Shown: positions 42,609 to 53,723 of the stretch, one piece after another
Position numbering within the stretch: position 1 is the stretch's first letter
How the letters are laid out: every line of letters starts with the position of its first letter
NCBI GenBank assembly: GCA_039583875.1
Contig: CM077159.1
Coordinates: forward strand, 102,137,287 to 102,201,286
From: Platanthera guangdongensis
Lineage: Eukaryota > Streptophyta > Magnoliopsida > Asparagales > Orchidaceae
Direction of reading: 5' to 3'
DNA: 64,000 bases
Notes under the pieces: model-generated
The model's input: the letters and a program-made list of their open reading frames with translations, nothing else
Databases searched by the model: none
Told to the model about the DNA's origin: nothing
Program-made: the position numbers and the translations under genes

Positions 42609-44178
42609 TGAAAGAATTGGTTTCAAGATATTCTAAATACCTAGGGGTGAATAGGTTCAATTCCTTTTTATTAATACAGTTCAATTATATCATTGTTAGA
42701 ACACTTATGTAATATCTATCACAATACAGATTAAAACAATCATAGTCAACACAGCATACACACATATTTATAGTGGTTCCCGAGAGATGGGTACATCCAC
42801 TTTCCCCCTTCGCCTATCTAGCAGTATACTAGATTCGGCCTAACTCCCTTCTTCCTTCTCAGATCCTCAGATCTTACAACTCAGAACCTAGAATGGTTCC
42901 TATAGCTCACACTTCACCAAGTGCTACAACTCAGATTCTTCTAGAGAATCCTACCTCAGAGTGAGTCCACACTCCTACAACTCAGGCAATCTAGCCCTAC
43001 CTCAGCCTCTTTTACCAGGCCTACAACTCAGAGAAATCAATATCCTACCTCAGGCACTCAGCACTACCTCAGTCTTTATAAACTTAGGCTTACAACTCAG
43101 AGAGATAACTCTCCTACACTCAGATCTATAACAGATCTTACAGAAAAATTGATTATAAAAGAGATTAATCCTTCACCCAGGTAGAGAGAGAAAGGGTTGA
43201 AGACTTCTTAATCAGTTCTTGATAGATTTGACTGCTTAAGATTCAACCTGTCTTAGCTTCTTGAATCTGAACAAAGTAAAGTTGATCTTCTTGTGAAGTT
43301 GGAGATAATCCTCAATCCAGCTTCCTTCAGAATTTGATCTGAAATCTTCTTGGAGACTTGTTCAGAATCTGCCTTCTCTTGATGACTTGAAGATTTCAAC
43401 TGTTAGTAAAAATGTCAAGTCCTTTCTTCTTCGATCTCTCCCTGTTTGATGATAGAACAGGTCTTTATATAGACCCTTCTGAGGTTACCGGCTGATCCGG
43501 TTTATAACGGCATTCTAACAGCTCTGACAGATGCAATAGTTTTGTTAGTTATGACAGCTGTTAAGTCTTCAGTCATGACACCTGATACCTTATTGTATTC
43601 TATCTCAGCAGAAAAGCATCGAGAGAATACTTCAACTGTGTCAACACAAATAGACCATGTGTCGACACAACTCTTGATGATGTCGACACAGCTCTCATAA
43701 TGTCGATACAGCCCTTCTTTATCTTCTCAACACAGCTTCTGTGGAATATGTCGACACAAGTCCTGTGTGTCGACACAATAGCTTCTAGTCTCGACAAATT
43801 TGGTGTTGACAGGATTCTGGTGTGTGTCGACACAAGTCCTGTGTTTCGACACAATTGTTGTCGACAGAATATTGGTGTGTGTCGACACAAGTCCTGTGTG
43901 TCGACACAATTGTTGTCGACAGAATTCTGGTGTGTGTCGACACAAGCCCTATGTGTCGACACAATTTTTGTCGACAGAATTCTGTGTGTCGACACAATCT
44001 GGCTCCTGGTGTCGACACCATTCTTCTCAAGTGTCGACACTTGTACTTAGAAACTTTTTATGCATTTCATTAACCTGCACATTGAAACTCAACAATCCAT
44101 CAAATACACAATGACGTATATTATTGAGTTAAGTGAGGCTTCTCCAAATCAGGTACACAATTTCCAATGTACCAAACA
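42609..44178 (-). repeat. SIR-2 5' LTR (1570 bp)
   Basis: Copy of 27080-28643; starts TGAAAGAATTGG and ends GTACCAAACA. Palindrome block at about 43640-44042, TATA box CTATATAAAG on the element strand near 43465-43475. To the right the SIR-3 env-like frame starts at once (TTCTG duplication). Confidence 0.93.
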
Positions 44179-44757
44179 TTCTGCCCATGTTTGGAGTGGG
44201 TAGACAGTCTACTATTCTCTGGTAGATGAGAGAAGACCAAGAGGTCTTCCTATTGAAGATTATCCTAGTCATAACATCAAACATTGACCTAGAGATTATT
44301 TCATGTGATCCAGGTTTGCAGATAATGGCTTTCCCTACAATATCTGCTAGCAGTTTACCTCTCTGATTGAAGAATTTCCTCTTAAGAGACCCAGGTTTGG
44401 CATCACTGTATCCACACCACCTGAAAGCTCTGTCTCTATCTATGACGGTGGGTTCTTCTTCCTCGCTAGGGTTGATGGAGGGTATATGAAGGGCTTTGCC
44501 TAGTCTCTTAGGGTTTACCTTAATCTTGATGTCCTCAATCTTAGACTTAAGGGAGTTTTGAGAAGAAGACACTTTAATGTTGGGGAAGAATTCTACTACC
44601 TCTTTTCTAAGAATGGTGGAGGGTTCAGAAAGGGTGTACTCCAAATCTGTGGTCTCAATCATCCTTAACACTACTTTAATCTCTGGCGAGGTATGACTGA
44701 ATCCACCCCTCATAATTTCATAGCCCTCCTAGAGCTCCTTGGTGACATTTGGCGCCA
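44179..44757 (-). pseudogene. SIR-3 env-like ORF, N-terminal part
   Basis: Starts at ATG 44757 (MAPNVTKEL, then one TAG, then EGYEIMRGGF), matching the SIR-2 start MAPKMEENINEGYELV. Contains YTLSEPSTILRKEVVEFF, LADIVGKAIICKPGSHEIIS, SWSSLIYQRIVDCL and PNMGR before the SIR-2 insertion; the protein continues at 27079 with ILSLYLV. Together these show the same N-terminal domain as the intact SIR-1 ORF. The early stop and split make it a pseudogene. Confidence 0.85.
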
Positions 44758-45130
44758 TTAAACCAGTGCGACAAGACGTTGAGAGGGTTTTGGTCTCGAC
44801 GGCTAGGGTTAAGGCTTTTAAGAGTGGTTTGGCTTTTCGGTTCTTGTCGCCTTTATATTTATAATGAAAAAGTTTAATTACTTTATTATTAGAATAACTA
44901 ATTAAACATTTTTAGCTTAAATTAGTATTTTTTGATCTTACGGCTTGCGTTACGCTTCCTGTTATGATACAGGGCATTTAGTGCTTCTACTCAATGTCTG
45001 ATTAATTTATGCACTAATTTACAAGTTATTTGAGCTTGAGAGTAAAGGCTTGAGGCTTGTTGCCTCTAGCTTTTGAGGATTACACACTTAACAGCCTCAA
45101 TCTCTGTATATTGCTTTACATGGAGCATAT
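44758..45130 (-). promoter_or_regulatory. SIR-3 region before the env-like ORF; pol deleted
   Basis: On the element strand a TATA-like TATAAATATAAAGG at about 44851-44863 lies about 100 bp upstream of the env-like ATG. Further right the sequence is AT-rich without coding signal until the start of a protease at about 45130-45210. The roughly 3 kb expected for integrase, RT and RNase H are absent. Confidence 0.6.
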
Positions 45131-47640
45131 TTCTTGAGCAATCATCCAATCCCAGACATTTTCCTGGAACAACCATTGTCCAAATACCAAGTCTTATCTA
45201 GGCAGGTGTTTGGACTATCCTTCAAAAAAGAATTCACTTACCCTTAGGAACCCAATGTTTATTGGGTCCTAGGTTCTTGTTAGTATTATAAAACTTTTGC
45301 CCAACTCTCTGCCTGGGCTGAGCACCTTTCTGTCCACTAGCCACATTCAGGTTGTTTCAACAATCGATGGCAAAGTAGCCCACTTTCCCACAGCCTCAAC
45401 ATTTATGAATGTTGTACCCTCTCTTCTAGACAGCATAGAATTATTGTCCATGAGAGATGTGAGCAACTCCATGCATTGCTGGATGAGCATTACATGATGT
45501 TGTTTCCTTCTTCCTGAGTGAAGGTGCTGAAGAACTAAATACAGCGGGTCCAGGATGGGCCAATTGCATTTTTGGAGCTTGCCATCTAGTGGTCTCTCTC
45601 ATCTCTTTGGATAAAGGATATTTGGATCCAAATCTAAAGAATTTATCCTGAACATTATGGCTAGAGTGGACAGCATCACTCCTTCTTAGATCGTGTGTCT
45701 TCACCACACTGGTAGAGCACGCATTAGATTTATCCTTATGGAGTGCTACAAACTTGACAGTTTTAGAAGGTAAATTCACTTTTTGAAATATTGTCAACTT
45801 ATCAGGGATATTTGATTTGACTTGATAATTTGTGTGATTAATTCCCAGCTTCTCAGAGGTTTGACAAGTTGCAGCTTTTGGCAACATACCAAGAGATTGA
45901 GAAAGGTTAATCACAATCCCAAATCTCTCAGTAAATTTTTGTTCTAGATATCTAATAGGTTTACATTTTTCTTCTAGAACCTTAGTCTGACACTCAAGGT
46001 TTTTCTTGAATTCAGACATCTTATGACATTTCTTATAAAACTCAATAGTTTTATTATTATAAAGATTTTTATAAGGCTTGAGGACTTCAATCTCCTTTGC
46101 TTGCCTTTTGGCAAGATTTTTTCTCTTCTTTAGATCATCTAGGAGCAGTCCATACTTGTCAATCAATTGATTGACATCAGTCTCAGATTCTGTGCAATCT
46201 TTATCATAGGATGAAGATGCAGCAGTATCTAGACTGGTTTCACAGTCAGAGGAAGATGAAGAAATAGTGAGAGTATGTACCTTGAATGATTCTATATGTA
46301 CTTCACTTCTTTCTTCTTTAGTAATTGTCATCAGCCCTTGGCATCCACAGTCTTCTTCATCCTCCTCATTTTCACTATCATAGTGTGACAGAGGGGCCCT
46401 TATTCCTATCCTGGCAGCATGATATTCCTCTTCTTCTTCTAGATCTGCACCAATAGAGATCAGGCCTATATAGGCTTCTTCTTCATCATCTTCTGATTCT
46501 GAGGAGGAAAAATATTTCCAGCTTTTCTCCTTCTTATCCACAGAGGACTTCTCCTTATTCCTATCCTTGTGGTGATGGTGATGCTTCTTATTCTTCTCAT
46601 CTTCTTCCGTGTTCCTGACTGGGCAGTCAGCAATGACATGTCCAGCCTTGCTGCAAAAATAATAGATAACATTAGATGAAATATGTTTACTAGATTTAGG
46701 GTCATACTTGTCCTTCTTGGAGGACTTCCTGTGATGAGATGATGATGAGGGTCTACTCTCCCAGTGCTTCCTCTTCATGAACTTCTGAAATTTCCTGGAG
46801 AAGGCAGCAAACTCTTTATCAGTCATATGGTTGTCTGAGGAACTATTCCCAGACAATTCTGAGCTAGACTCAGCTTCTTTCCTTGGTGGGGAAGGAGTCT
46901 TTCTTCTGCTCCTTCTTGGGTCTTCTGCCTTGAGGGCCACTGTCTTATCCTTAGTCTTGGATTGACTTCACTTCTCCTCTTCTTGTCTAGCAGCCAGCTG
47001 CATTTCATAGGACAACAGCTTTCTAAAGAGAGTTGGTGGAGGAGTGTCATTCAGCTTAGCCATTTCCATAATGGCACAAATCTTGGTGTCCCAATCACTA
47101 GTGAGAGATATAAGAAACTTGTCATTCAGCTTATAGTTGCTGAAGTCCCTACCATAGGTTCTTAGTTCATTAACTGTCCTAAAGAACCTCTCAAAGCAGT
47201 CAGCTACTTTTTCAGATTTGCTTTGTCTGAAAGCCTCATACTCTTGGTTGAGCATGGACTTCCAATCATCTAACTTCCTCAGAGCCTTCCATGTAGAGCA
47301 CAAGAGTGTCCCACATTTCTTTGGAGGTCTTGCAGTGTACAAGATTTTGGAAGGTTAAGTCATCAATGAAACTGGATATAATATTTTATGCCCTTTTGTG
47401 CATGGTAGACAGAAGTACCTCATCTCTATCCATCTCTGTATATTCCTTGGGCACTCTGAGAGTTGGATCTATGGTGGAAGCCTTTGTGGGGATAAAAGGA
47501 CCTTCTACTACTATTACATAGATCATAGGGTCAGATTCTTCCATGAACAGTCTGACCCTTTGCTTCCAGAGGCCAAATCCTTCCTTCCTACAGATTAGTA
47601 GTTTCATGGCCCCTAGCTCTTTATATTTCATTCCTCCCAT
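45131..47640 (-). pseudogene. gag: SIR-3 gag with start of protease
   Basis: Starts MGGMKYKELGAMKLLICRK at 47640. Core GLWKQRVRLFMEESDPMIY, NQEYEAFRQSKSEKVADCFERFF, NDKFLISLTSDWDTKICAI (47130-47060). CCHC YYFCSKAGHVIADC near 46630 (first Cys of the usual pair replaced by Tyr). His/Lys-rich, then acidic and coiled segments (46560-45950). The second zinc-knuckle position (near 45385) has lost cysteines. The C-terminus meets a truncated protease start TWYLDNGCSRKMSG (near 45180, DSG changed to DNG). Frame changes near 47380 and 46950, and a stop near 45440. Confidence 0.85.
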
Positions 47641-47698
47641 AATTATATCTTATAGCTAACCTTGGAGGTATACTCAGATTATTAGATCCTTTTTGAGT

Positions 47699-47717
47699 AG
47701 CCTCCCTCTGATACCAC
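47699..47717 (-). other. SIR-3 primer binding site
   Basis: TGGTATCAGAGGGAGGCT on the element strand directly behind the LTR; matches the initiator tRNA-Met complement in its first 11 bases. Confidence 0.88.
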
Positions 47718-47944
47718 TTGAAAGTTATTAACTTAAGGTTAGCTAATCACCTAGAGAGGGGGTGAATAAGTCTTTGAAAATTTCTTAGTCTTTTTGTTCT
47801 TTTCTTTCTAAGTGATCTAGAGCTTGTCCTTAGAGCCTGCAATATAAAAGAAAAACAAGCAACACAGAAAAGCACACAGCTATTTATAGTGGTTCCCCAA
47901 TTGGGTACATCCACTTTATCTCCCACCTTTCTAACTTATGTTAG

Positions 47945-48475
47945 ACAAGGCACAAACTCCTCCAAAATGCTCCTCAGAGCTTACACCTCAAGCCTTCAGC
48001 CTTACACTCAGGTTCTCTTCAAAATACTTCCTCAGAACATAGAGGTTCCTACCTCAGAGCCCTGCAGTGCTCCTACAGCTTAGTGGTCCACAAACCAGCT
48101 ACCTCAGCCTTATCTCTAAGGCCTATAGCTTAGGCTTTTTAGCCCTACCACTTCATGAACAAGGCCCTACTATCAGAGTGCTGCAATACTCCTATAACTC
48201 AGTACCCTTACAAGTACTACCTCAGTGCCCTTCCAGGCACCTACAGCTCATCCTCGTCCAAGGCCTGCAACTCAGTGACACACTTGTCACCTACAACTCA
48301 GTTTCTCAACAGTCACCTACCTCAGGCACTAGGCCCTACTACTCAGGCTGGGAGGACATCCCTACTCTCAGATCCACACTTGGATCCTACCACAGTACCC
48401 CAGCAGGGCACCTACCTCAGTGACTTATTAGTCACCTACAATACGGGCTAAAAGGCCCTGCAGCTCAGATTCAGA
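47945..48475 (-). repeat. CTACAACTCAG / CCTACCTCAG motif series in the SIR-3 LTR
   Basis: About 18 degenerate copies spaced 20-40 bp. The same motif series occurs in the SIR-2 LTRs (27395-27600 and 42930-43130). Location is 3' of the TATA region on the element strand, i.e. in the transcribed leader. Confidence 0.6.
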
Positions 48476-49010
48476 CAACCTGAATCCTACGGGAATTTAA
48501 ACAAGAAGGTGAAGTAAATTTGAAACACTGACTCAGAGATAAATCAATAAGTCTTCCTTGCTGAACTGAGCAGATATCAGCCCAGCCCTCTTGCTGTAGA
48601 AGGAATGAGTCTTCTTCTACAGCTAACTGCTTCTCTACTGCACTGAAGAATAGATATTTGATGTTGAAGGCTGACGGCCCTTCATATAGCAATCTCCTTG
48701 TTGAGTAGATGAATCAGCTACCTTGTTCAGCAAAGAACAAACTTGCTGAACTGGAAAAAGCTTCAGCTATCTTTCTCTGACAGCTGGCTTGCACTGCTGG
48801 ACTTGGCTTTCAAGCTTGTCGGAGAAGATGAAGTCCAGCCGGCTCTATTTTTTTGTATTTTTTTTTTGTGTCTTCTTCGTTACCCTAATCCCCTTTTCTT
48901 TCTTCTTTTTATATTTATTGATTTGAATCGATGTCATAATTTTAGTGTGGGCCCAGCCAAGGATGGTGAGCGTCACCTCCCTTAGAAAAGGACAAATAGT
49001 AGCATCTGGT

Positions 49011-49131
49011 GCTACTGCAGCTTTCCCACAATGACATGAACTATTTTGACTTTGTTGACTTCTGGTGATGTCAGCAGTGGTCTTCTAGTACTACTGTAGC
49101 TTTCCCGCAACAGCACAAAAAACTTTGACTT
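49011..49131. repeat. ~74-bp imperfect tandem duplication at the LTR edge
   Basis: CTGGTGCTACTGCAGCTTTC...TTTTGACTTTGTTGAC (49011) recurs as CTAGTACTACTGTAGCTTTC...TTTGACTTTGTTG (49085), ending at the TAT-3 LTR start. Confidence 0.55.
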
Positions 49132-50019
49132 TGTTGAAACCGGAATCCGATCTCCTGTGGAGTTCGACCCTTGGGGAAGGGGTGGTCTCGCGCCTACTTC
49201 ACTCCTGTAAGAAAAACAACAAAGAAGGCAAGGAGAAATAGACCCAAGGGCTTGGCAGGGAGGTCCCACCACAAACCCGGAAGATCTCAGAGCACTTCCC
49301 CTCCTTAGCCAGAAGCCGAGCTAAGGTACCCTCAGAAAACACTTGAAAACTGGAGCAGGGAGGCACTCAAAGCATGCTTTCTGAGGTATCCCTTGGGTCT
49401 TACTTATAGTTTTTGGAATCTGAACTGCCAATAACCAGAAGAACTGACCTGAAAATACCAAAAAGCCCTTGGTTGGGTCTGCCAACAGCCAAGCTCCGCT
49501 GTTCCCAACAGCTATGCGCAGTCCAACCTGGTCTGCCATTAGCGTGGCCCCGCTGTTCTGAACAGCTATTCGCACCCATGGGGGGGTCAGCCCGCCATCC
49601 ATCCCTCTCCGCAAGAGGCGGGCGCGACCTGGTTCTAGCGGCTCGCCTATTCTTCTCGGGCGAACGCGAGGCGGACCGCCGCAACCCGCCAGTCCTCTGC
49701 CGAGGCGGGTAGGTGACCAGGTCGCGTATAGGGGGAGGACTGGCGGCCATTGTGACCCTCCGAACGGCTCGTAGATCGCGGGTCGTCGGGCCCATCCGCT
49801 AGTACCGGTTCGATGAATGGCACCGCCCGCTCTGTTCGATGATTCTCTGAGTGAGCGGGAGGGATAGGGGGAGTTGTCTCGCCTGGCTCGCTTGCCTGAA
49901 GTGAGCGGGAGCGGACCAGCCCCTTGCCGCATGTCTGCTTGTCGCTTGGGTGCGGGTCGCGGGACTGGGCCCGCCCAATCTTCCTGGTGGGGCCTATTAG
50001 ACGAACACGGGTTTGTACA
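49132..50019 (-). repeat. TAT-3 3' LTR (888 bp)
   Basis: Starts TGTTGAAACCGG and ends GGGTTTGTACA. Shares blocks with the TAT-1 and TAT-2 LTRs (TGGAGTTCGACCCTTGGGGA; TTGTACA end) but is longer and GC-richer. TATA-like region near 49400. Confidence 0.8.
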
Positions 50020-50037
50020 CAATCCCCGCTCTTTTTG
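50020..50037 (-). other. TAT-3 polypurine tract
   Basis: AAAAAGAGCGGGGATTG on the element strand, abutting the LTR start TGTACAAACCC. Confidence 0.75.
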
Positions 50038-50136
50038 AGCTTGATACAAGCTCGTAAAGAATCATCCAACCCGCGTGTTCGGCGAGTACTGTGCTGAGCT
50101 GGCAGGGAATCTCCTGGTGGGGCCCCACTATTCGGC

Positions 50137-50144
50137 TATAAATA
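50137..50144 (+). promoter_or_regulatory. TATA box of antisense gene A
   Basis: TATAAATA, 65-72 bp upstream of ATG 50209 on the plus strand and just inside the TAT-3 3' LTR. Confidence 0.55.
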
Positions 50145-50208
50145 TACCACTGAGCCCAGGGGGGTCTCCCCAGACCATCTCATTTTTCAACCGGACTACA
50201 GCCTCCCG

Positions 50209-51140
50209 ATGCCGGTTAGCGAAGAGGTGCGAGCCCGCCTGGCGGCCGCGGGACAGAGAACTCGGGAGGAGGCCCTCGAGGCCGCTCCTTGGTTAGCGCA
50301 CGGGTCTCCCGGCCCTCTCTTCAGGCCGGTGAAGGGGAAGATCGTGAGGCGGTCCCCGGCGAATAACTTCCCGGGTTCCAGCTCGGCGGTTGGTGTTGAG
50401 GTCGCTTCTGAGGAACGCGACCTTCCTCCTCGGCTTGTTGCTACGTCTCTGACCCTTTGTCTTGCAGGCACAGCATCGTGAAGACGAGGAGGACAGGGGG
50501 GGAGGATCGCCCCCTCCCTTGTCGTCTGAGAGGGCGGGTAGTCCCTCAGGTCTGGACCGCCCACCCCCGGATACCCCTCGCCCGCCAGTTCCCCTCGGAC
50601 TAGGGAAATCTCTCGCGGCCCTCGAGGGAGAACCCTTTCAGGGTCGGACGGGCTCCCCTCGTCCTTCCATCGGCATGGACGACGTGCCAACCCCTGGTAA
50701 GCACGTGCTCAGTGCTTGCCTTGTTCTCGCTCGTTCCTTCTGAATTGCCCCTTTTTGCAGGCTACAACATGATCTCCTCTGAAACAGAGATGAGCGAAGG
50801 GTACTCGCCTCCGCCTGACGTGGAGGGTGTTTCAGATTACCTGGGCGACCCGACTGATGCGGTGGGGATGAAGAGGAAGGTGACGCGGCTGTTCCAGAAA
50901 CATACTCTGCTGCTTCAGGAGCTCGTGAAGAGGGTCGACAAAGACAAGGCCGACACCGAGGCTCGGCTCGCGGCCCTGGAGGGGGCCCCGTGCGCTGAAG
51001 AAGGTGGCGAGGTCACCTCGCCTGGCGTGCACATTATGCGGGCCGAGGAGAGCCTAAGGAGTGCCTTAGAACAAGTTGGCCTGGCCCAGCAGGAGCTGGT
51101 GGCGGTGCGTGATTATCACTATCCTCGCGTGCCGCCGTGA
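50209..51140 (+). CDS. TAT-3 antisense gene A (spliced, function unknown)
   Basis: Plus-strand gene opposite to gag-pol. Exon 1 starts MPVSEEVRARLAAAGQRT at 50209. A first intron ends at the acceptor CTTTGTCTTGCAG (50467); its donor is ambiguous (GTGAGG at 50344 and GTTGGT at 50389 both keep frame). Exon 2 50468-50696 is Pro/Ser/Arg-rich. A second intron, 50697-50760 (GTAAGC...TTTTTGCAG, 64 bp), keeps the frame into exon 3 (GYNMISSETEMSEGY), which has a helical, coiled-coil-like end (KVTRLFQKHTLLLQELVKRV, AEESLRSALEQVGLAQQEL) and stops at 51140. GC-rich, unlike the neighbouring copia DNA. I do not recognise the family. It could also be the 5' part of gene B if spliced from GTGCGT (51105). Confidence 0.55.
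50697..50760 (+). other. Intron in antisense gene A (64 bp)
   Basis: GTAAGC donor, pyrimidine-rich tract and TTTTTGCAG acceptor. Removal joins two otherwise separate frames in phase. Confidence 0.65.
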
Positions 51141-51683
51141 TCTGGAACGCAACGGCGGGGCGGGTGGAAGTGGATCCAGTACTGATCCACCCTTTCTCTT
51201 CTTCGCTCGCGGGATATCGCTGGGTTGTTATCATTTCAAACTCGTTCTGTATCTGTAACGATTTGTGACTCTCTTTGCCTGCCCATGGGCCTGATGTTTG
51301 ATTTCTGATGCATGTTGAAATTACCATGTTGTTGCTTTTATTCTCCGCGGGGCGGGCTCGAGGGTACTCGCGTCCTCCGCTCGCCTTACTCCTGCTGGCG
51401 AGGGCAGGTCAGGGGATGGATTCGCTCAACCTGCCATCCCGATCATGGCGGGAGAGAGCCAAGGGGCTCGCCAGCCAGGAGTCTCCCCGACTCGCTCGGA
51501 ATCCTGGGCGAGTGCGGGCCGAGACTCGCCCGCTCAATTCTTGCGCGGATGCGATCGGGCGACACCCGCGCCTGATCGGCCTTGACGGTGCAGTCGCGCG
51601 TCGGGAAGGCGAACCGTCGGGCCTGATTTTTGCTACACGCACGTCTCCATTCGGCGGGAAATTTCCCGCCCTTTCTTTCTCCC

Positions 51684-51692
51684 TATAAATAG
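51684..51692 (+). promoter_or_regulatory. TATA box of antisense gene B
   Basis: CCCTATAAATAGG about 125 bp upstream of ATG 51814. Confidence 0.65.
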
Positions 51693-51813
51693 GCCTTGCC
51701 GGTCCTTATCCTCCCACCGCTTCAAAACACTTCCCCATTTCCTTCTCCTCGCGAAGCACGGCTTGCGTTCGCCTTCTGGATCTTTCTCGCTCGAACGGCG
51801 GCAGTTTGGCAGA

Positions 51814-53723
51814 ATGGGCGGCGGCGGCGGCGATGCGGACGGACGACGCAAATGCGCCTGGACCTCCTCAAAGCATGATTTTCCCCACGCCGTCATCTCG
51901 GAGCGCGAATACCTAGATGCCCTAGGCGACCACGTCCCGCCGGGATTTTCGGCGAGACGGCCCGGGGAAGGAGAGAAGATCAATGATCTATCCAGGGACG
52001 AGCTCGCCATACCCCTGGCTCACTTTGAGGTGGGTCTGCAGCTTCCCCTGTGGCCTGAGGTACGCCAAGTGCTGAAGTACTTTGGGGTCGTCCTAGGTCA
52101 GATGACCCCGAACTCCATAGCTGTTATGGTGGGGTTCGCCTGCTTTCTGTGGGAGGAGCGAGTCGAGTTCAGTCTCGCAGTTTTCCGCAAGCTATTCTCC
52201 TTCCGTGCGAACCGGGACGGGACCGCCTATTTCTCCAGCGCCCACCTCAAGGTGCGAGAGACTATAAATAAGAGTCACAACTGGCTCAAAAAGTTCTTGT
52301 TCGTCAAGGGGGATTTCGGCAACGTCCCCTTCTCGCCGGTGCAGCTCAGCGAGGTGAGTTACCGCCTGCCCAGCCTAGGGGGCCACGAGGCCGACTTGTG
52401 CGGGTTCTTCGTCGGGAAGAACTTCGAGGTCGCGTACTTGTGCCGCAACCTTGATGACCTTGCCGCCGTCCCACCAGGGGGAGGTTTTCCACTCGCCACT
52501 GCTCTGTCCGCTTTTTTCTTCTTTAGTTTCACCCTCTCTTCTTGACAGGCGAGCAGGACGTCCCCCTTCATCCCCCCCTACGAGAGTGCTCGGATTACCC
52601 CCGGGATCCTCGCCCGAGCTCAGGCCGCAGACGCCGCTCAGCGCGACGCCCCGTCGATCCCGGCCAAGAAGCGGTCGCGCGGCGGACAGCCCGCTCCCCC
52701 GCCTAAGATGGCGAAGAATACGGGGCAACAACCCGCCGGTGGCCAAAGAAAAGGCAAGGCCCCGGCGGTTCTTCCGGCCGAGGGTCCCCCCCCCCCCCCC
52801 CGTTGGTCGCTTCGACCAGCGACACCCCCGGCGGGGCGGCAGGCACTTCCGGGCCGCTGGACGGGTCGCAGAGTGCCGCGAAGCCGGTGCCGAGAGGGCA
52901 TCGCAATTTCGGCTACGGCGAGAAATGCTTGGACGAGCTTGGTGTCCCGCTTCTGTCGTGGGACAAGGAGTCAAATCGCGCAGTGGTCTCGACCCTGTTG
53001 CCAAGTTGGCTGGAGCAGGACACCATCGGCGGGGAGGCCTACAACTTCTCGTTCGGCCTCTATTCGCGCGAGGACGCCGCCATCTATGACAAGGAGGCGA
53101 CGCGAGTACTTGTTCATGATAGCGTGCGGGCCCAGCTGCGCGGCCTGGAGCTAGCCCATATGGTGGGGAGGCGCTGCACCCAGCTGGAGCGGAACGCCAC
53201 CTCTCTCAAGAAGCTGGCGGACGAGAGGGAGGAGGCCCGAAAGCTTGCTCAGGAGGACGCGGACCTCCATAGGAGACGGGCCGACGAGGCCGAGGAGACC
53301 CTCGCGCAGTACTTGGGAGGGGTGGTATGTGTTTACTCTCAATCACTGCTTTTTCTCGTGAATCCGCCTTACGACTCCCTTTCCTTTTCTCAGGACGCGG
53401 CGACGGCGAGTCGGATGGGCGCCGAGATCGCCGCCCTTGGTCAGGACAAGTCGGCGCTGGAGGCACGAGTACGCGAGCTGTAGGCCGCCGCCTCTGCCCC
53501 TCCGCCAGATAACAGGGGCTGCCCGCTCGAACACCACTCTGACTACGAGTTAGAGGTGCTGATGCAGAAGAACGCCGCCAGCGCCGCGAAGTACACGATG
53601 CAGATGCTGCAACGCGTGGATCTCCTCAAGAGCGAGGCAGCGGAACTCTCGGCGGGCGACGGGGTGTCGGAGCTGTTCCTTCCCGTGCCGGACCCCGGGG
53701 ATAAGTCCTTCCAGCCTATCTAG
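51814..53723 (+). pseudogene. TAT-3 antisense gene B: gypsy-type putative transposase domain plus coiled coil
   Basis: Starts MGGGGGDADGRRK at 51814 (AGAATGGGC). Residues about 60-180 (PLAHFEVGLQLPLWPEVRQV, LGQMTPNSIAVMVGF, FRKLFSFRANRDGTAYFS, NWLKKFLFVKGDF) match the plant domain called putative gypsy type transposon (PF04195). Intron 1 ends at TTGACAG (52548); intron 2 is 53325-53393 (GTATGT...TTCTCAG), in frame. The middle is basic and Pro/Ala-rich (AKKRSRGGQPAPPPKM). The C-terminus is a long charged coiled coil (LKKLADEREEARKLAQEDAD). Defects: a one-base shift near 52550-52578, a C16 run (52786-52801) with frameshift, and a TAG (53481) where Gln is likely, after which the frame stays open to 53723. 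Role unknown. Confidence 0.8.
53325..53393 (+). other. Intron in antisense gene B (69 bp)
   Basis: GTATGT donor and TTTTCTCAG acceptor; exon phases match (0/0), joining YLGGV to DAATASRMGAEIAALG. Confidence 0.7.

Larger units (their letters stand above)
27080..44178 (-). mobile_element. SIR-2: Sirevirus-type Ty1/copia retrotransposon, interrupted by GYP-1
   Basis: LTRs at 27080-28643 (3') and 42609-44178 (5'), primer site, gag, pol, env-like ORF and polypurine tract in Sirevirus order on the minus strand. The target duplication is TTTTG/TTCTG (27075-27079 and 44179-44183), one mismatch. Removing SIR-2 rejoins the SIR-3 env-like frame. Frameshifts and stops in every gene and clearly diverged LTRs mark it as older than SIR-1. 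Confidence 0.93.
47719..49131 (-). repeat. SIR-3 5' LTR, interrupted by TAT-3
   Basis: Starts TGAAAGTTATTAAC next to the primer site and runs 1413 bp to the TAT-3 LTR without reaching a recognisable ...ACA end. TAT-3 probably inserted within it, and the missing about 200 bp would lie right of the window. Contains a motif series CTACAACTCAG/CCTACCTCAG (47945-48475), like SIR-2. Confidence 0.75.

Noticed and set aside
43600..44114. Several overlapping ORFs on both strands with CRHTxxxCVDT repeats
   Set aside because: They read the TGTGTCGACACA palindromes in the SIR-2 LTR in different frames; no coding signal.
52375..53089. Long ORFs on the opposite strand and in shifted frames over antisense gene B
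   Set aside because: GC-rich sequence leaves open shadows; the frame with the PF04195-like domain, introns and coiled coil is on the plus strand.
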